From an uncultured Oscillospiraceae bacterium (GTDB taxonomy: Bacteria > Bacillota > Clostridia > Oscillospirales > Oscillospiraceae), in the NCBI GenBank assembly GCA_934589525.1, contig CAKTOB010000011.1, positions 1 to 64,000 on the forward strand: a DNA stretch of 64,000 bases, read 5' to 3'. A program made the translations under genes and the position numbers. Shown here piece after piece: positions 7,880 to 16,986 of this stretch (position 1 is the stretch's first letter; every line of letters starts with the position of its first letter). The notes under the pieces are model-generated. The model made no database searches, was not told the DNA's origin, and saw only the letters and a program-made list of their open reading frames with translations.

Positions 7880-9070
7880 ATGAAAAACTTCATTTTCATT
7901 TCCCCGAATTTCCCCATGACCTACTGGAAATTCTGCGCGGAGCTGAAAAAGAACGGCATGCGGGTCTTAGGCATCGGTGACAGCCCCTATGAAAACCTGC
8001 TGCAAGAGCTCCGGGACAGCCTGGACGAATATTATAAGGTATCGTCCCTGGAAAACTATGACGAGGTCTTCAAGGCCGTGGCCTTCTTCACCTTCAAATA
8101 CGGCAAAATCGACTGGCTGGAATCCAACAACGAATACTGGCTCATGCGGGATGCCCGGCTGCGGACGGAGTTCAACATCACCACCGGCCCCAAAATTCCT
8201 GATATGCGGAAAATCAAGTATAAGTCCGCCATGAAGGAATATTACGCCAAGGCCGGTATCCCCACCGCCCGGTATCATCTGGTGGAGGGGCTGGAAGACA
8301 GCCTGGAGTTTGCCCACACCGTGGGCTACCCCGTGGTGGTGAAGCCAGACGACGGCGTGGGGGCCAACAACACCTACAAGCTCTCCTCCGACGAGGATCT
8401 GGCCTTTTTCTTAGAGCACAAGGACGACCAGGTCTACATCATGGAGGAGTACGTCCGGGGCTATGTCCAGACCTATGACGCCATTGTAGATTCCAAGGGC
8501 CAGCCCCTGTTTGAGTCCGGCAACATCACCCCCTTCTCCCTGATGGACACGGTGAATGACAATCTGGATTCCGTGTACTACCTGGTGAAGGATCTGCCGG
8601 AGAACATCCGCTCCGCCGGTCTGCGGACAGTCCGGGCCTTCGGGGTCAAGAGCCGGTTCATCCACCTGGAGTTTTTCATTCTCTCGGAGGACCAGGAGGG
8701 CCTGGGCAAGGCCGGGGACGTGCTGGGCCTGGAAGTCAACATGCGCCCCGCCGGTGGCTACACCCCGGATATGTACAACTACAGCCAGGAGACGGACGTG
8801 TATAAGATCTGGGCGGACATGGTCTGCTTTGACACAAACACCAAGCCCACGGGCAAGCACCACTTCTGCGCCTTCTACGGCCGCCGGGACGGGAACCGTT
8901 ACCGGCTGGACGACTACGAGATCATGATGAAATACGCAGGACACATCGTCATGAACGGCCGCATTCCCGATGCCCTTTCCGGGGCCATGGCCAACCAGAT
9001 GTATGTGGGCAACTTCGATACGGAAGCGGAAATGCAAGAATTTTACCGGGATCTGTCGGACCGGCTGTAA
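7880..9070 (+). CDS. ATP-grasp ligase, carbamoyl-phosphate-synthase-like
   Basis: The 396-residue protein has an N-terminal pre-ATP-grasp domain (NFIFISPNFPMTYWKFC). The ATP-grasp domain follows, with the lysine strand YPVVVKPDDGVGANNTYKL, the hinge VYIMEEYVRGYVQTYD and the metal-binding GLEVNMRPAGGYTPDMYNY (E and N ligands). Such enzymes join a carboxylate to an amine or thiol through an acyl phosphate. It is positioned between two esterases and a polar amino acid transporter, so a ligase acting on an amino acid or small peptide is a reasonable inference. It starts at ATG 7880 after GAGAAAGAGAGACG. Confidence 0.8.
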   Translation: MKNFIFISPNFPMTYWKFCAELKKNGMRVLGIGDSPYENLLQELRDSLDEYYKVSSLENYDEVFKAVAFFTFKYGKIDWLESNNEYWLMRDARLRTEFNITTGPKIPDMRKIKYKSAMKEYYAKAGIPTARYHLVEGLEDSLEFAHTVGYPVVVKPDDGVGANNTYKLSSDEDLAFFLEHKDDQVYIMEEYVRGYVQTYDAIVDSKGQPLFESGNITPFSLMDTVNDNLDSVYYLVKDLPENIRSAGLRTVRAFGVKSRFIHLEFFILSEDQEGLGKAGDVLGLEVNMRPAGGYTPDMYNYSQETDVYKIWADMVCFDTNTKPTGKHHFCAFYGRRDGNRYRLDDYEIMMKYAGHIVMNGRIPDALSGAMANQMYVGNFDTEAEMQEFYRDLSDRL

Positions 9071-9085
9071 AAAAGGAGGCATTCT

Positions 9086-9754
9086 TTGAACCAGAGACTG
9101 CTGGGAATCCTGCTGGATTCCTTCCCCAAAATTCTGCTGCCGGGGCTTACCATGACGATCCCTTTGACCGTGATTTCCTTTTCTCTGGCCATGGTCATTG
9201 CGGTGGTCACTGCCATGGTGCAGTTTGCCAATGTGAAGGTCCTGAAGCAACTGGCACGATTTTACATCTGGGTGGTCCGGGGAACGCCGCTGCTTGTACA
9301 GCTGTATGTGATTTTTTACGGTCTGCCGAACTTGGGCATTCTCCTGTCCCCCTTCCCCTCGGCGGTGCTGGTGTTTTCCGTCAACGAGGGGGCCTACTGC
9401 GCCGAGACCATCCGGGCAGCTCTGGAATCCGTTCCCAAGGGGCAGCTGGAGGCCGGGTACTGCGTGGGCATGAGCTATATGCAGGTCATGCGGCGCATCG
9501 TCCTGCCCCAGGCCCTGAGGACGGCCTTCCCCTCGCTGTCCAATAACCTGATTTCCATGGTCAAGGACACGTCTTTGGCCGCCAATATTACGGTGATGGA
9601 AATGTTCATGGTGACCCAGCGCATCGCCTCCCGGTATTATGAGCATCTGGCCCTCTACATCGAGGTGGCCCTTATTTATCTGCTGTTCTGCACGGTGCTG
9701 ACCAAGCTGCAAAGCATCGGAGAAAAGAAACTCAATTCCTACGGGGCGGTGTAA
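9086..9754 (+). CDS. Polar amino acid ABC transporter permease
   Basis: The 222-residue membrane protein has about five transmembrane helices and the HisM/GlnP signature. WVVRGTPLLVQLYVIFYGLP is followed by GAYCAETIRAALESVPKGQLEAG, the EAA loop that contacts the ATPase. The start is a TTG at 9086 with AGGAGG seven bases before it. It lies 15 bases after the ATP-grasp gene and 3 bases before the ATPase gene. With the next two genes it forms a complete type I importer. Confidence 0.92.
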   Translation: MNQRLLGILLDSFPKILLPGLTMTIPLTVISFSLAMVIAVVTAMVQFANVKVLKQLARFYIWVVRGTPLLVQLYVIFYGLPNLGILLSPFPSAVLVFSVNEGAYCAETIRAALESVPKGQLEAGYCVGMSYMQVMRRIVLPQALRTAFPSLSNNLISMVKDTSLAANITVMEMFMVTQRIASRYYEHLALYIEVALIYLLFCTVLTKLQSIGEKKLNSYGAV

Positions 9755-9757
9755 GCC

Positions 9758-10531
9758 ATGGCAATGCTGGAAATCAAAAATGTACACAAGGCCTTTGACG
9801 GCCTGGAGGTCCTGAAGGGCGTGAGCCTGGAGGTGAACAAAGGGGACGTGGTGGCCATTCTGGGCAAAAGCGGCTCGGGAAAAACCACCCTTCTGCGGTG
9901 CATCAACTTTTTGGAAACCGCCGACTGTGGGGAGCTGGTCTTTGACGGCCAGGTCTTCCCCCTCCATGGGGCCTCCAAAGGGGACATTGCAAGGCTTCGG
10001 AAGAAAACCGCCTTTGTGTTCCAGAACTACAACCTGTTCCGGAACAAAACCGCCCTGCAAAACGTCACCGAGGGGCTGATCGTAGCCCGGAAGATGCCCA
10101 AGGCCCAGGCCGAGGACCTGGGCATGAAAATGCTTCAAAAGGTGGGCATGGCCGACCGGGCCTCCTTCTATCCCAGTCAGCTCTCCGGCGGCCAGCAGCA
10201 GCGGGTGGCCATCGCCCGGGGTCTTGCCACGGAGCCGGAGATCATCCTCTTTGACGAGCCCACCTCCGCCCTTGACCCGGAGCTGACGGTGGAGGTGCTC
10301 TCCGTCATGCGGCAGCTGGCGAAAGAGGGCATGACCATGCTGGTGGTGACCCACGAAATGCAGTTCGCCAGAAACGTCTCCACCAAGGTGGTCTTTATGG
10401 AGGACGGGGTAATTCTGGAAGAAAGCACCCCGGAGGAATTTTTTGAACACCCCAAGCAGGAGCGCTCCCGGGCCTTCCTGCAAACCATTCTGGGGGAACA
10501 TCCCCAAAAACAACAGGAGGAACCGCAATGA
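9758..10531 (+). CDS. Polar amino acid ABC transporter ATPase
   Basis: The 257-residue ATPase is of the GlnQ/HisP class. Visible motifs are Walker [12 protein letters not shown], the Q-loop FVFQNYNLF, the ABC signature [15 protein letters not shown], Walker [15 protein letters not shown] and the switch His in VVTHEMQF. Closely spaced genes on both sides encode the permease and the binding protein; its stop overlaps the start of the next gene (ATGA). Confidence 0.95.
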   Translation: MAMLEIKNVHKAFDGLEVLKGVSLEVNKGDVVAILGKSGSGKTTLLRCINFLETADCGELVFDGQVFPLHGASKGDIARLRKKTAFVFQNYNLFRNKTALQNVTEGLIVARKMPKAQAEDLGMKMLQKVGMADRASFYPSQLSGGQQQRVAIARGLATEPEIILFDEPTSALDPELTVEVLSVMRQLAKEGMTMLVVTHEMQFARNVSTKVVFMEDGVILEESTPEEFFEHPKQERSRAFLQTILGEHPQKQQEEPQ

Positions 10532-11322
10532 AAAAGTTGATTCGTCTGGCCGCCCTGGCCCTGTCCGCCGCCGCCCTTCTGGCCGCCTGCGGAAAGAAAG
10601 ACACCACCGCCGACCGGCTGGAGGGTATTCAGGCCAAGGGCGAAATGGTCATTGCATTGGAAGGCAACTGGGCCCCCTGGTCCTTCCACGATGACACAGG
10701 CGCATTGGTGGGCTATGACGTGGAAGTGGGCAAGGCCATTGCCGAAAAGCTGGGCGTGAAAGCCACCTTCGTAGAGGGCGAGTGGGACGGACTTTTGGCC
10801 GGTGTGGAAGCGGGCCGGTATGACATGGTCATCAACGGCGTGGACATTACCGACAGCCGGAAGCAGTCCTATGACTTCTCCACCCCCTACGCCTACATCC
10901 GCACCGCCCTGGTGACCCGGAAGGACAACGACACCATCCATTCCTTTGAGGACCTAAAGGGCAAGACCACCGCCAACTCCATCGGCAGCACCTATATGGA
11001 GCTGGCGGAGCAATACGGCGCCACCTGCTCCGGGGTGGACACCCTGGATGAAACCATCCAGATGGTCCTCCAGGGCCGTGCCGACGCCACCCTGAATGCC
11101 GACGTATCATTCTACGACTACCTGTCCCAGCACCCGGATGCGGACATTCAGATCGTGGCTTTCGCCCCGGACGCCAACGAGATCGCCATCCCCATGCAAA
11201 AGAGCGACTCCGCCACCGCCCTGCGGGAAGCCGTCAACAAGGCCATTGAGGACCTGCGAAATGACGGCACCCTGACGGAGCTTTCGGGCAAGTACTTCGG
11301 CGCAGACATTTCCAGCAAGTAA
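10528..11322 (+). CDS. Amino acid ABC transporter substrate-binding lipoprotein
   Basis: The 264-residue protein has a lipoprotein signal ([20 protein letters not shown]) with the lipobox Cys at about residue 21, then a family-3 binding domain. The pattern [30 protein letters not shown] and [18 protein letters not shown] is that of polar amino acid or cystine binders. It overlaps the ATPase gene by four bases and ends the operon at a strong terminator. The ligand cannot be assigned; the Glu/Asp and Trp-rich first strand differs from classical glutamine binders. Confidence 0.92.
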   Translation: MKKLIRLAALALSAAALLAACGKKDTTADRLEGIQAKGEMVIALEGNWAPWSFHDDTGALVGYDVEVGKAIAEKLGVKATFVEGEWDGLLAGVEAGRYDMVINGVDITDSRKQSYDFSTPYAYIRTALVTRKDNDTIHSFEDLKGKTTANSIGSTYMELAEQYGATCSGVDTLDETIQMVLQGRADATLNADVSFYDYLSQHPDADIQIVAFAPDANEIAIPMQKSDSATALREAVNKAIEDLRNDGTLTELSGKYFGADISSK

Positions 11323-11328
11323 TCATCC

Positions 11329-11362
11329 ATTCCCGGAGGATGTTCCTCCGGGAATTTTTTTC
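11329..11362 (+). terminator. Terminator of the transporter operon
   Basis: The stem ATTCCCGGAGGA pairs with TCCTCCGGGAAT around a short loop and is followed by a run of seven T residues. Confidence 0.9.
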
Positions 11363-11406
11363 AACCGGTTTGCCCTTTCGCACAGGTTCAATTTCGCAGA
11401 AAATAC

Positions 11407-11435
11407 TTGCTATTTCCCATGGCTAGGGATATAAT
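11407..11435 (+). promoter_or_regulatory. Promoter of asparaginase gene
   Basis: TTGCTA at 11407-11412 and TATAAT at 11430-11435 with a 17-base spacer, about 35 bases before the chosen start. Confidence 0.75.
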
Positions 11436-11469
11436 GTTACACAGAGTCTTTCTGTTTGTTGGAGGAATT

Positions 11470-12465
11470 ATGAAAAAACACATTCTGCTGCTGACCACCG
11501 GCGGAACCATTGCCTGTGCTCCTGGGGGCGAGGGGCTGGAGCCCCAGCACAGCGGCATTATGGAGCGGGAGCTGGAGCAGCTTCGGTCTTATTATGACAT
11601 TACCGTAAAAGACGTGATCTGCCTGGATTCCTCCAACATTACTCCGGAGGAATGGCAGCTCATCGCCGGTGCGATTTTTGAAAACCGCAAGGGCTTTGAC
11701 GGCATCGTGGTGTCCCACGGTACCGATACCATGGCCTACACCGCCTCCTCCGTAACCTTTCAGCTGCCGGGGATCGATGTGCCCGTGGTGTTTACCGGCT
11801 CCCAGCTGCCGCTGACGGATTTTCTCTCCGACGGCCCCTCCAATCTGCGGACGGCCTTTGCCATGGCGGCCTCCGGGTATCCCGGGGTGTTTCTGGCCTT
11901 TGACCGGAAGGTCATGCTGGGCTGCCGGGCGGTGAAGGTCCGGGCCTCGGGCTTTTCTGCCTTTGAAAGCATCAACGCCAAATATGTGGCCACGGTATCA
12001 AACCGGGGGCTATTGGTAGACGAAACCGTACTCCGTGACCCCACAGGGGAGCCAAGGCTCGCAACCGCCCTTTGCCGGGACGTGTTCCTTTTAAAGCTGA
12101 CCCCAGGTCTCAACCCGGCGGTGTTTGACATGCTGGCGGCCATGGGCTACCGGGGCATCGTCATTGAGGCCTTCGGTCTCGGCGGGGTCAATGTGCTCCA
12201 CAAGGGCCTGCGGGGCATCCGCCGGGCGGTGGAGGACGGCATTTCCGTGGTGGTCACCACCCAATGCCTCTACGACAGTGCGAACCTTCGGGTCTACCAG
12301 GTGGGCAAGAAGCTCTTGGAGCTGGGGGTCATCCAGGGCCTGGACATGACCTCCGAAGCCGCCTACACCAAGCTCATGTGGGGCCTGGGCCAGGGGCTGG
12401 ACCAGAAGCAGATCACCGCCCTCTTCGCAAAAGATTTGGCCGGGGAGATCACCCTGGAAAAATAA
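11470..12465 (+). CDS. L-asparaginase, type I
   Basis: The 331-residue protein hydrolyses asparagine to aspartate and ammonia. It carries the first catalytic Thr motif LTTGGTIAC near residues 5-13 and the second SHGTDTMAYTASS with the Thr-Asp pair, plus the GSQLPLTDFLSDGPSN segment. There is no signal peptide, as expected for cytoplasmic type I enzymes. The start at 11470 is chosen because GGAGGAATT precedes it and the promoter lies inside the longer upstream frame. It follows an amino acid importer and may use the imported compound, but it has its own promoter. Confidence 0.92.
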   Translation: MKKHILLLTTGGTIACAPGGEGLEPQHSGIMERELEQLRSYYDITVKDVICLDSSNITPEEWQLIAGAIFENRKGFDGIVVSHGTDTMAYTASSVTFQLPGIDVPVVFTGSQLPLTDFLSDGPSNLRTAFAMAASGYPGVFLAFDRKVMLGCRAVKVRASGFSAFESINAKYVATVSNRGLLVDETVLRDPTGEPRLATALCRDVFLLKLTPGLNPAVFDMLAAMGYRGIVIEAFGLGGVNVLHKGLRGIRRAVEDGISVVVTTQCLYDSANLRVYQVGKKLLELGVIQGLDMTSEAAYTKLMWGLGQGLDQKQITALFAKDLAGEITLEK

Positions 12466-12501
12466 CAGGATTTACCTTTGAACCCTTAAAAGGAGGAGAT
12501 T

Positions 12502-14115
12502 ATGGACCCAATTTATGTGACCGGGCACAGAAACCCGGATACCGATTCCATTGTGGCGGCCATGGCCTATGCCGCCCTACGCAACGCTCTGGGAGACCGG
12601 GAATACAAGGCCGCCTGCCTGGGCCGGGTGTCGGACGAGACCCAGCTGGTGCTGGACCGATTCGGCTTTGAGGCCCCCAAGCGCATCAACAGTATGTATA
12701 CCCAGGTCCAGGACCTGGATTTTGATACCCCCCCGGTGCTGGATGCCAACGTGACCGTGGCCCAGGCCTGGAAGACCTTTCAGGCCCAGCCCAGCATTCC
12801 CGCCCTGCCCGTTGCCAATGAGGACGGCACCCTCTACGGCATGCTGTCCCGGGACTACATTGCCACCTACAATATGGATCTGATCGCCGGTGCGGAGCTG
12901 GCGGACGTGCCCCTTTTTAATGTGCTGTCCGTTTTGGAGGGCCGGGTTCTCAACGAAGCCGGAGACCAGGTGGATACCATTTCCGGCAAGGTGACCATTG
13001 CCCTGCCCCAGAACCGGGAGAGCCTGCTGTGGAGCCGGAAGGATTCCATCGTCTTCTGCGGCCATCAGCCGGATATGATCCGCCGGGCCCTGGAAATGAA
13101 CGTCACCGCCGTGGTGCTGTGTCAGGCGGAGCTGGACGAGGAGCTGCGGAACCTGCCCACCACCACCTGCATCATCTCCACCCCCTATGCCGCCTACCGG
13201 GCCACCCGGGTGATCTTCCAGTCCACCCCCATCGGCCGGATCTGCCGGAAGGAGGATCTGGTGTGCTTCCACCTGGAGGACCGGGTGGACGACGTGAAGG
13301 AAACCGTGCTGAAGCACCGGGAATCCTGCTACCCCATTCTGGATGAAAACGAGAAGATCGTAGGCGTCCTCAGCCGGTATCATCTGCTGCGGCCCCGCCG
13401 GAAGCGGGTGGTGCTGGTGGACCACAACGAGGCTGCCCAGTCGGTACCGGGGCTGGACGAGGCGGAGATCTTGGAGATCATCGACCACCACCGTCTGGCG
13501 GATATTCAGACCACCAACCCCATTTACGTCCGCAATGAGCCCGTGGGCTCTACCAATACCATCTTGGCCGGCATGTACCAGGACCGGGGGCTCATGCCCT
13601 CCAAGGGCATGGCGGGCATGATGGCGGCGGCCATCCTCTCGGATACCGTCATGTTCAAATCTCCCACCTGTACGGAGCGGGACCGGAAAATGGCGGAGCG
13701 GCTGGCCCGGATGGCGGACATCTCCCTGGACGAGCTGGGCAAGGCCATTTTCTCCGGTTCTCTGGGCAGCAAAACCGCCCAGGAGCTGCTGTTTACGGAC
13801 TATAAGGAATTTCATATTGCGGGCCACGACTTTGCCGTCTCCCAGATCACCTGTGTGGACAGCCCCAGCATGCTGGAGCGGAAAACCGAGTTCCTGGACC
13901 ACATGAACCGCCAGGCCAAGAAGGAAGGCCTTACCATGGTGATTCTCATGCTGACGGACGTGTTGCTGGAAGGCACCCAGCTGCTCTATGTGGGCGATGA
14001 CGACACCATCCAGCAGGCCTTCGGCGTGACCCCCAAGGACAACACGGTGTTCCTGCCCCGGGTCATGAGCCGGAAGAAGCAGATCATCCCCATGCTCTCC
14101 GCTTTGTGGGGCTAA
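12502..14115 (+). CDS. ppaC: Manganese-dependent inorganic pyrophosphatase with CBS-DRTGG insert
   Basis: The 537-residue family II pyrophosphatase has an N-terminal DHH domain (YVTGHRNPDTDSIVAA). It is split by a regulatory insert of CBS domains and a DRTGG-like domain (residues about 70-300). It resumes with LVDHNEAAQSV and IIDHHRLAD and a C-terminal DHHA2 domain. Plain family II enzymes are about 310 residues; the longer form is known in Clostridia and is regulated by adenine nucleotides and diadenosine polyphosphates. It hydrolyses pyrophosphate in the cytoplasm. A good AGGAGG precedes ATG 12502. Its stop sits three bases before the next start. Confidence 0.93.
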   Translation: MDPIYVTGHRNPDTDSIVAAMAYAALRNALGDREYKAACLGRVSDETQLVLDRFGFEAPKRINSMYTQVQDLDFDTPPVLDANVTVAQAWKTFQAQPSIPALPVANEDGTLYGMLSRDYIATYNMDLIAGAELADVPLFNVLSVLEGRVLNEAGDQVDTISGKVTIALPQNRESLLWSRKDSIVFCGHQPDMIRRALEMNVTAVVLCQAELDEELRNLPTTTCIISTPYAAYRATRVIFQSTPIGRICRKEDLVCFHLEDRVDDVKETVLKHRESCYPILDENEKIVGVLSRYHLLRPRRKRVVLVDHNEAAQSVPGLDEAEILEIIDHHRLADIQTTNPIYVRNEPVGSTNTILAGMYQDRGLMPSKGMAGMMAAAILSDTVMFKSPTCTERDRKMAERLARMADISLDELGKAIFSGSLGSKTAQELLFTDYKEFHIAGHDFAVSQITCVDSPSMLERKTEFLDHMNRQAKKEGLTMVILMLTDVLLEGTQLLYVGDDDTIQQAFGVTPKDNTVFLPRVMSRKKQIIPMLSALWG

Positions 14116-14117
14116 CT

Positions 14118-15071
14118 ATGGGAATGGATACCCTGCTTGGCAACGAGCACATCAAGGAAAATCTGGCCCGCAGCCTGGAAAAGGGCCATATTTCCCACTT
14201 TTACCTGATTTCCGGCCCGGAGGGCTCCGGGAAGCGGACCTTGGCAAAGCTCCTGGCCTCCGCCATCCTCTGCCAGGGAAAAAACAAGCCCTGCGGCTGC
14301 TGCACCCCCTGCCGGAAGGTCCGGGAGGGGCTCCACCCGGATTTTATCACCGTGGATGACCCGGAGAAGAAAACCGTCAGCGTGGATTTGATCCGTCAGG
14401 CCCGGGCGGATATTTACGTCCAGCCCAACGAATCCGAGCATAAGATCTATCTATTTCCAAGAGCCCAGGATATGGGCCTTCCGGGGCAGAACGCCCTTTT
14501 AAAGGTGCTGGAGGAACCTCCCGCCTACGGGGTGTTCCTGCTGCTGACCACCAACGCCGATGCCCTGCTTCCCACGGTCCGCTCCCGGTGTACGGAGCTG
14601 AGAATGCAGCCCCTGCCGAGGCCCCTTCTGGAGGCCGCCCTGACCCGGGAATATCCGGGACAGACCCCGGATGCCATCCAGGCGGCAGCAGAGCGCAGCG
14701 GCGGCTTCCTGGGCCAGGCCAAAGCCCTGCTGGAAGAGGACGGAAAGACCCGGGAGGAGACGGAAAAACTGGTGGAGGCCCTGTGCCGCAAGGACGGCCT
14801 GCTTCTGACCCAGCTGCTGGTGCCCCTGGAAAAGTCCAAGCGGGACCAACTGGCAGACCTTTTGCGGGAGTGGCAGGAACTGATGGAAAACGCCCTCACC
14901 GCCGCCTGCGGCATCCCCACGGTCTCCACCCCCGCCCGCCGTCTGGCCGCCGCCCGGGACAGCCGAAGCCTGTACCGCTATTACGAGATCCTCAAAAAAT
15001 CCCGGGAATACACCCTCTCCAACGTCTCCCCCGCCGCCGTCTGCGGCAATCTGGTCTGGGCGCTGCGGTAG
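14118..15071 (+). CDS. holB: DNA polymerase III delta-prime subunit
   Basis: The 317-residue clamp-loader subunit shows an AAA+ core. Its P-loop-like GPEGSGKRTLAKLL is followed by the zinc module in PCGCCTPCRKV and the LKVLEEPPAYGVFLLLTT Walker B/sensor 1 region with SRC (VRSRCTEL). The start is taken at ATG 14118, just after the ppaC stop; an in-frame GTG at 14106 and ATG 14124 are alternatives and the ribosome binding site is weak. In Firmicutes holB is usually followed by ricT, as here, though 420 bases of repeats intervene. Confidence 0.93.
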   Translation: MGMDTLLGNEHIKENLARSLEKGHISHFYLISGPEGSGKRTLAKLLASAILCQGKNKPCGCCTPCRKVREGLHPDFITVDDPEKKTVSVDLIRQARADIYVQPNESEHKIYLFPRAQDMGLPGQNALLKVLEEPPAYGVFLLLTTNADALLPTVRSRCTELRMQPLPRPLLEAALTREYPGQTPDAIQAAAERSGGFLGQAKALLEEDGKTREETEKLVEALCRKDGLLLTQLLVPLEKSKRDQLADLLREWQELMENALTAACGIPTVSTPARRLAAARDSRSLYRYYEILKKSREYTLSNVSPAAVCGNLVWALR

Positions 15072-15086
15072 CAACGGACGAAAGCA

Positions 15087-15369
15087 CGGTACAAAAGCTT
15101 CCCCTCCGGGGAAGCTGGCTCGGCCAAAGGCCGAGACTGATGAGGGCGGGGCGGCGTGAAACATTCCAGAAACAAAAGGCGAATCCGTAGAAACGTCCCT
15201 CTTGCCTCTCCCTATGGGAGAGGTGGCCGAGCGCAGCGAGGACGGAGAGGGTCTACGTTGAGGATTTTAATGGACGTTATCATTCAAAAGAAACACCGTA
15301 AGGCCCTCTCAGTCTCGGCTCCGCCGAGCCAGCTCTCCCAGAGGGAGAGCCAAGGTCGCCTTTTCGAAA
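15087..15369 (+). repeat. Composite palindromic repeat, copy 2
   Basis: This is the second near-identical copy of the 275-base element at 3650-3925, same orientation and same order of hairpin modules. It lies between holB and ricT. No gene is encoded. Confidence 0.8.
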
Positions 15370-15403
15370 CGTTTCCCTAAAATATAGGCTGTTCAACTAA
15401 GAA

Positions 15404-15437
15404 TAATTGTCAATTGTCCATTGTCAATTGTCAATTT
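15404..15437. repeat. CAATTGTC tract
   Basis: A short self-complementary tract (AATTGTCAATTGTCCATTG) shared with 4193-4227 and 18012-18032, and inverted at 1165-1190. It closes the repeat block before ricT. Confidence 0.7.
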
Positions 15438-15494
15438 CCCCACCGTTCCCTACGGTTTTTATCCATCTTTCAGAATAACAGTTAGGAGCTTATC

Positions 15495-16841
15495 ATGGAA
15501 GAACTCTCCAAAGACACCCCGGAAACGGTTTCCGTGGTGGATATTCAGTTCCGGCCCGGGCAGAAGATCTACTTCTTTGACCCTGCCGGGTTTACCTTGG
15601 CCCAGGGGGACCATGTGATCATGGACACCGCCCGGGGCGAGGAATACGGCATCTGCGCCAGCGGCATTCACCGCATCCCCCAGAAGGACGTGGTGGCCCC
15701 CCTGCGGAAGGTGCTGCGCAAGGCCACGGCCCAGGATGAGCGCATCGTGGCCGACAACCGGGCCAAGGAGGCCAAGGCCCAGGCGGTGTGCATCCAGAAG
15801 ATCCAGACCCACGGCCTGGACATGCAGCTGGTCTGCGCCGAGTGCGCCTTTGACGGCAGCAAGATCCTCTTCTACTTCACCGCCGACGAGCGGGTGGACT
15901 TCCGGGAGCTGGTAAAGGATCTGGCCAGCGTCTTCCATACCCGCATCGAGCTGCGGCAGATCGGTGTCCGGGACAAGGCCAAGATGGTGGGGGGCCTTGG
16001 CATCTGCGGCAGGCCTTTCTGCTGCGCCAGCTTCCTGGACGATTTCCAGCCCGTGTCCATCAAAATGGCCAAATCCCAGAATTTGAGCCTGAACCCCACC
16101 AAGATTTCCGGCACCTGCGGCAGGCTCATGTGCTGCCTCAAATACGAGCAGGATACCTACGAGGCCCTGATCCGCACCAGCCCGAAGCCCGAGTCCTTCG
16201 TGGATACCCCCGAGGGCCGGGGCACGGTGGTTGAGGCGGACATCCTTCGCCAGCGGGTGAAGGTCCGGATGGAGAGCAATCCGGAAACCGTCAGCGTCTT
16301 CCCCAATGAGGAGGTGGCGGTGCTCCGCAGCGGCAAGGCCAAAAAGAGTGACCCCCCCATCCCCAGCGATTTGGCCCCCATTTCGGGCTCCGGCATTCGG
16401 CCAAAGCCCGAGCGGAAAGAGGAGGAGGCCATGGTTCTGGAGCCCATCCGTTTCCGCTACAGCACCGAGTCCCTTGTGGAGGAGTCGGAAGAGCGGCCCC
16501 AGCGGGAGAATACCGAACGACCCCAGCGGGAGACTGGCGAACGGCCCCAGAGGCCCAAGCGGAAGCCCAGAGGCCCCCGGCCCGAGGGAAAGGAGCAACG
16601 GGATGCCAAAGAGGCGCCCCGGCCCGAGGCAAAGCCCCAACCGGACACCGGCGAGCGCCGCCCCGACCGCCGCAGGCCCCGCACCGACCGCCCTCCCAAG
16701 GAAAATCGCCCGGCAGCCCAGGAGGCCCCCCAGGACGGGGAGAAGCGGACGGAGCAAAAGCCTCGCCGCCGTGGAAACTACCGGAATTACCGCAAAAACA
16801 AGGGCACACCCGGAAATAATCAAGGAAATTCTGTGGAATAA
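15495..16841 (+). CDS. ricT: RicT/YaaT PSP1-domain protein with long basic tail
   Basis: The 448-residue protein has the PSP1 core of RicT (stage 0 sporulation protein YaaT). The core is recognised by the cysteine motifs LVCAECAFDG, GGLGICGRPFCCASF and GTCGRLMCCLKYEQ. In Bacillus RicT binds an iron-sulfur cluster with RicA/RicF and helps RNase Y process mRNA, affecting sporulation and competence. The core ends near residue 285; the remaining 160 residues are a disordered Arg/Pro/Glu tail with ERPQRE repeats, far longer than the usual 275-residue family length. It starts at ATG 15495 after TTAGGAGCTTATC. Confidence 0.93.
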   Translation: MEELSKDTPETVSVVDIQFRPGQKIYFFDPAGFTLAQGDHVIMDTARGEEYGICASGIHRIPQKDVVAPLRKVLRKATAQDERIVADNRAKEAKAQAVCIQKIQTHGLDMQLVCAECAFDGSKILFYFTADERVDFRELVKDLASVFHTRIELRQIGVRDKAKMVGGLGICGRPFCCASFLDDFQPVSIKMAKSQNLSLNPTKISGTCGRLMCCLKYEQDTYEALIRTSPKPESFVDTPEGRGTVVEADILRQRVKVRMESNPETVSVFPNEEVAVLRSGKAKKSDPPIPSDLAPISGSGIRPKPERKEEEAMVLEPIRFRYSTESLVEESEERPQRENTERPQRETGERPQRPKRKPRGPRPEGKEQRDAKEAPRPEAKPQPDTGERRPDRRRPRTDRPPKENRPAAQEAPQDGEKRTEQKPRRRGNYRNYRKNKGTPGNNQGNSVE

Positions 16842-16894
16842 GTTGACTCTACCCCCGGTAGAGTCGGGGTAGAGCCGTAGAGTAGAGCGTAGAG

Positions 16895-16926
16895 ACCGTG
16901 CAGTCGAATGGAGACTGCACGGTTTT
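16895..16926 (+). terminator. Terminator of ricT
   Basis: ACCGTGCAGTC pairs perfectly with GACTGCACGGT around a seven-base loop, followed by TTTT. Just upstream are repeated TAGAG units. Confidence 0.85.
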
Positions 16927-16928
16927 CC

Positions 16929-16957
16929 TTGCGTATGGGGCAAAAAAGGCTTATACT
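16929..16957 (+). promoter_or_regulatory. Promoter of degV
   Basis: TTGCGT at 16929-16934 and TATACT at 16952-16957 are 17 bases apart, about 30 bases before the start codon. Confidence 0.6.
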
Positions 16958-16986
16958 GAATAAAAAGAAACTTCGGAGGTAGACCA

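Noticed and set aside
8411..10528. 705-codon frame opposite the ATP-grasp and transporter genes
   Set aside because: It is antisense to four genes with clear motifs.
12577..13902. 441-codon frame opposite ppaC
   Set aside because: It is antisense to the pyrophosphatase and is Gly/His/Gln-rich with no domain.
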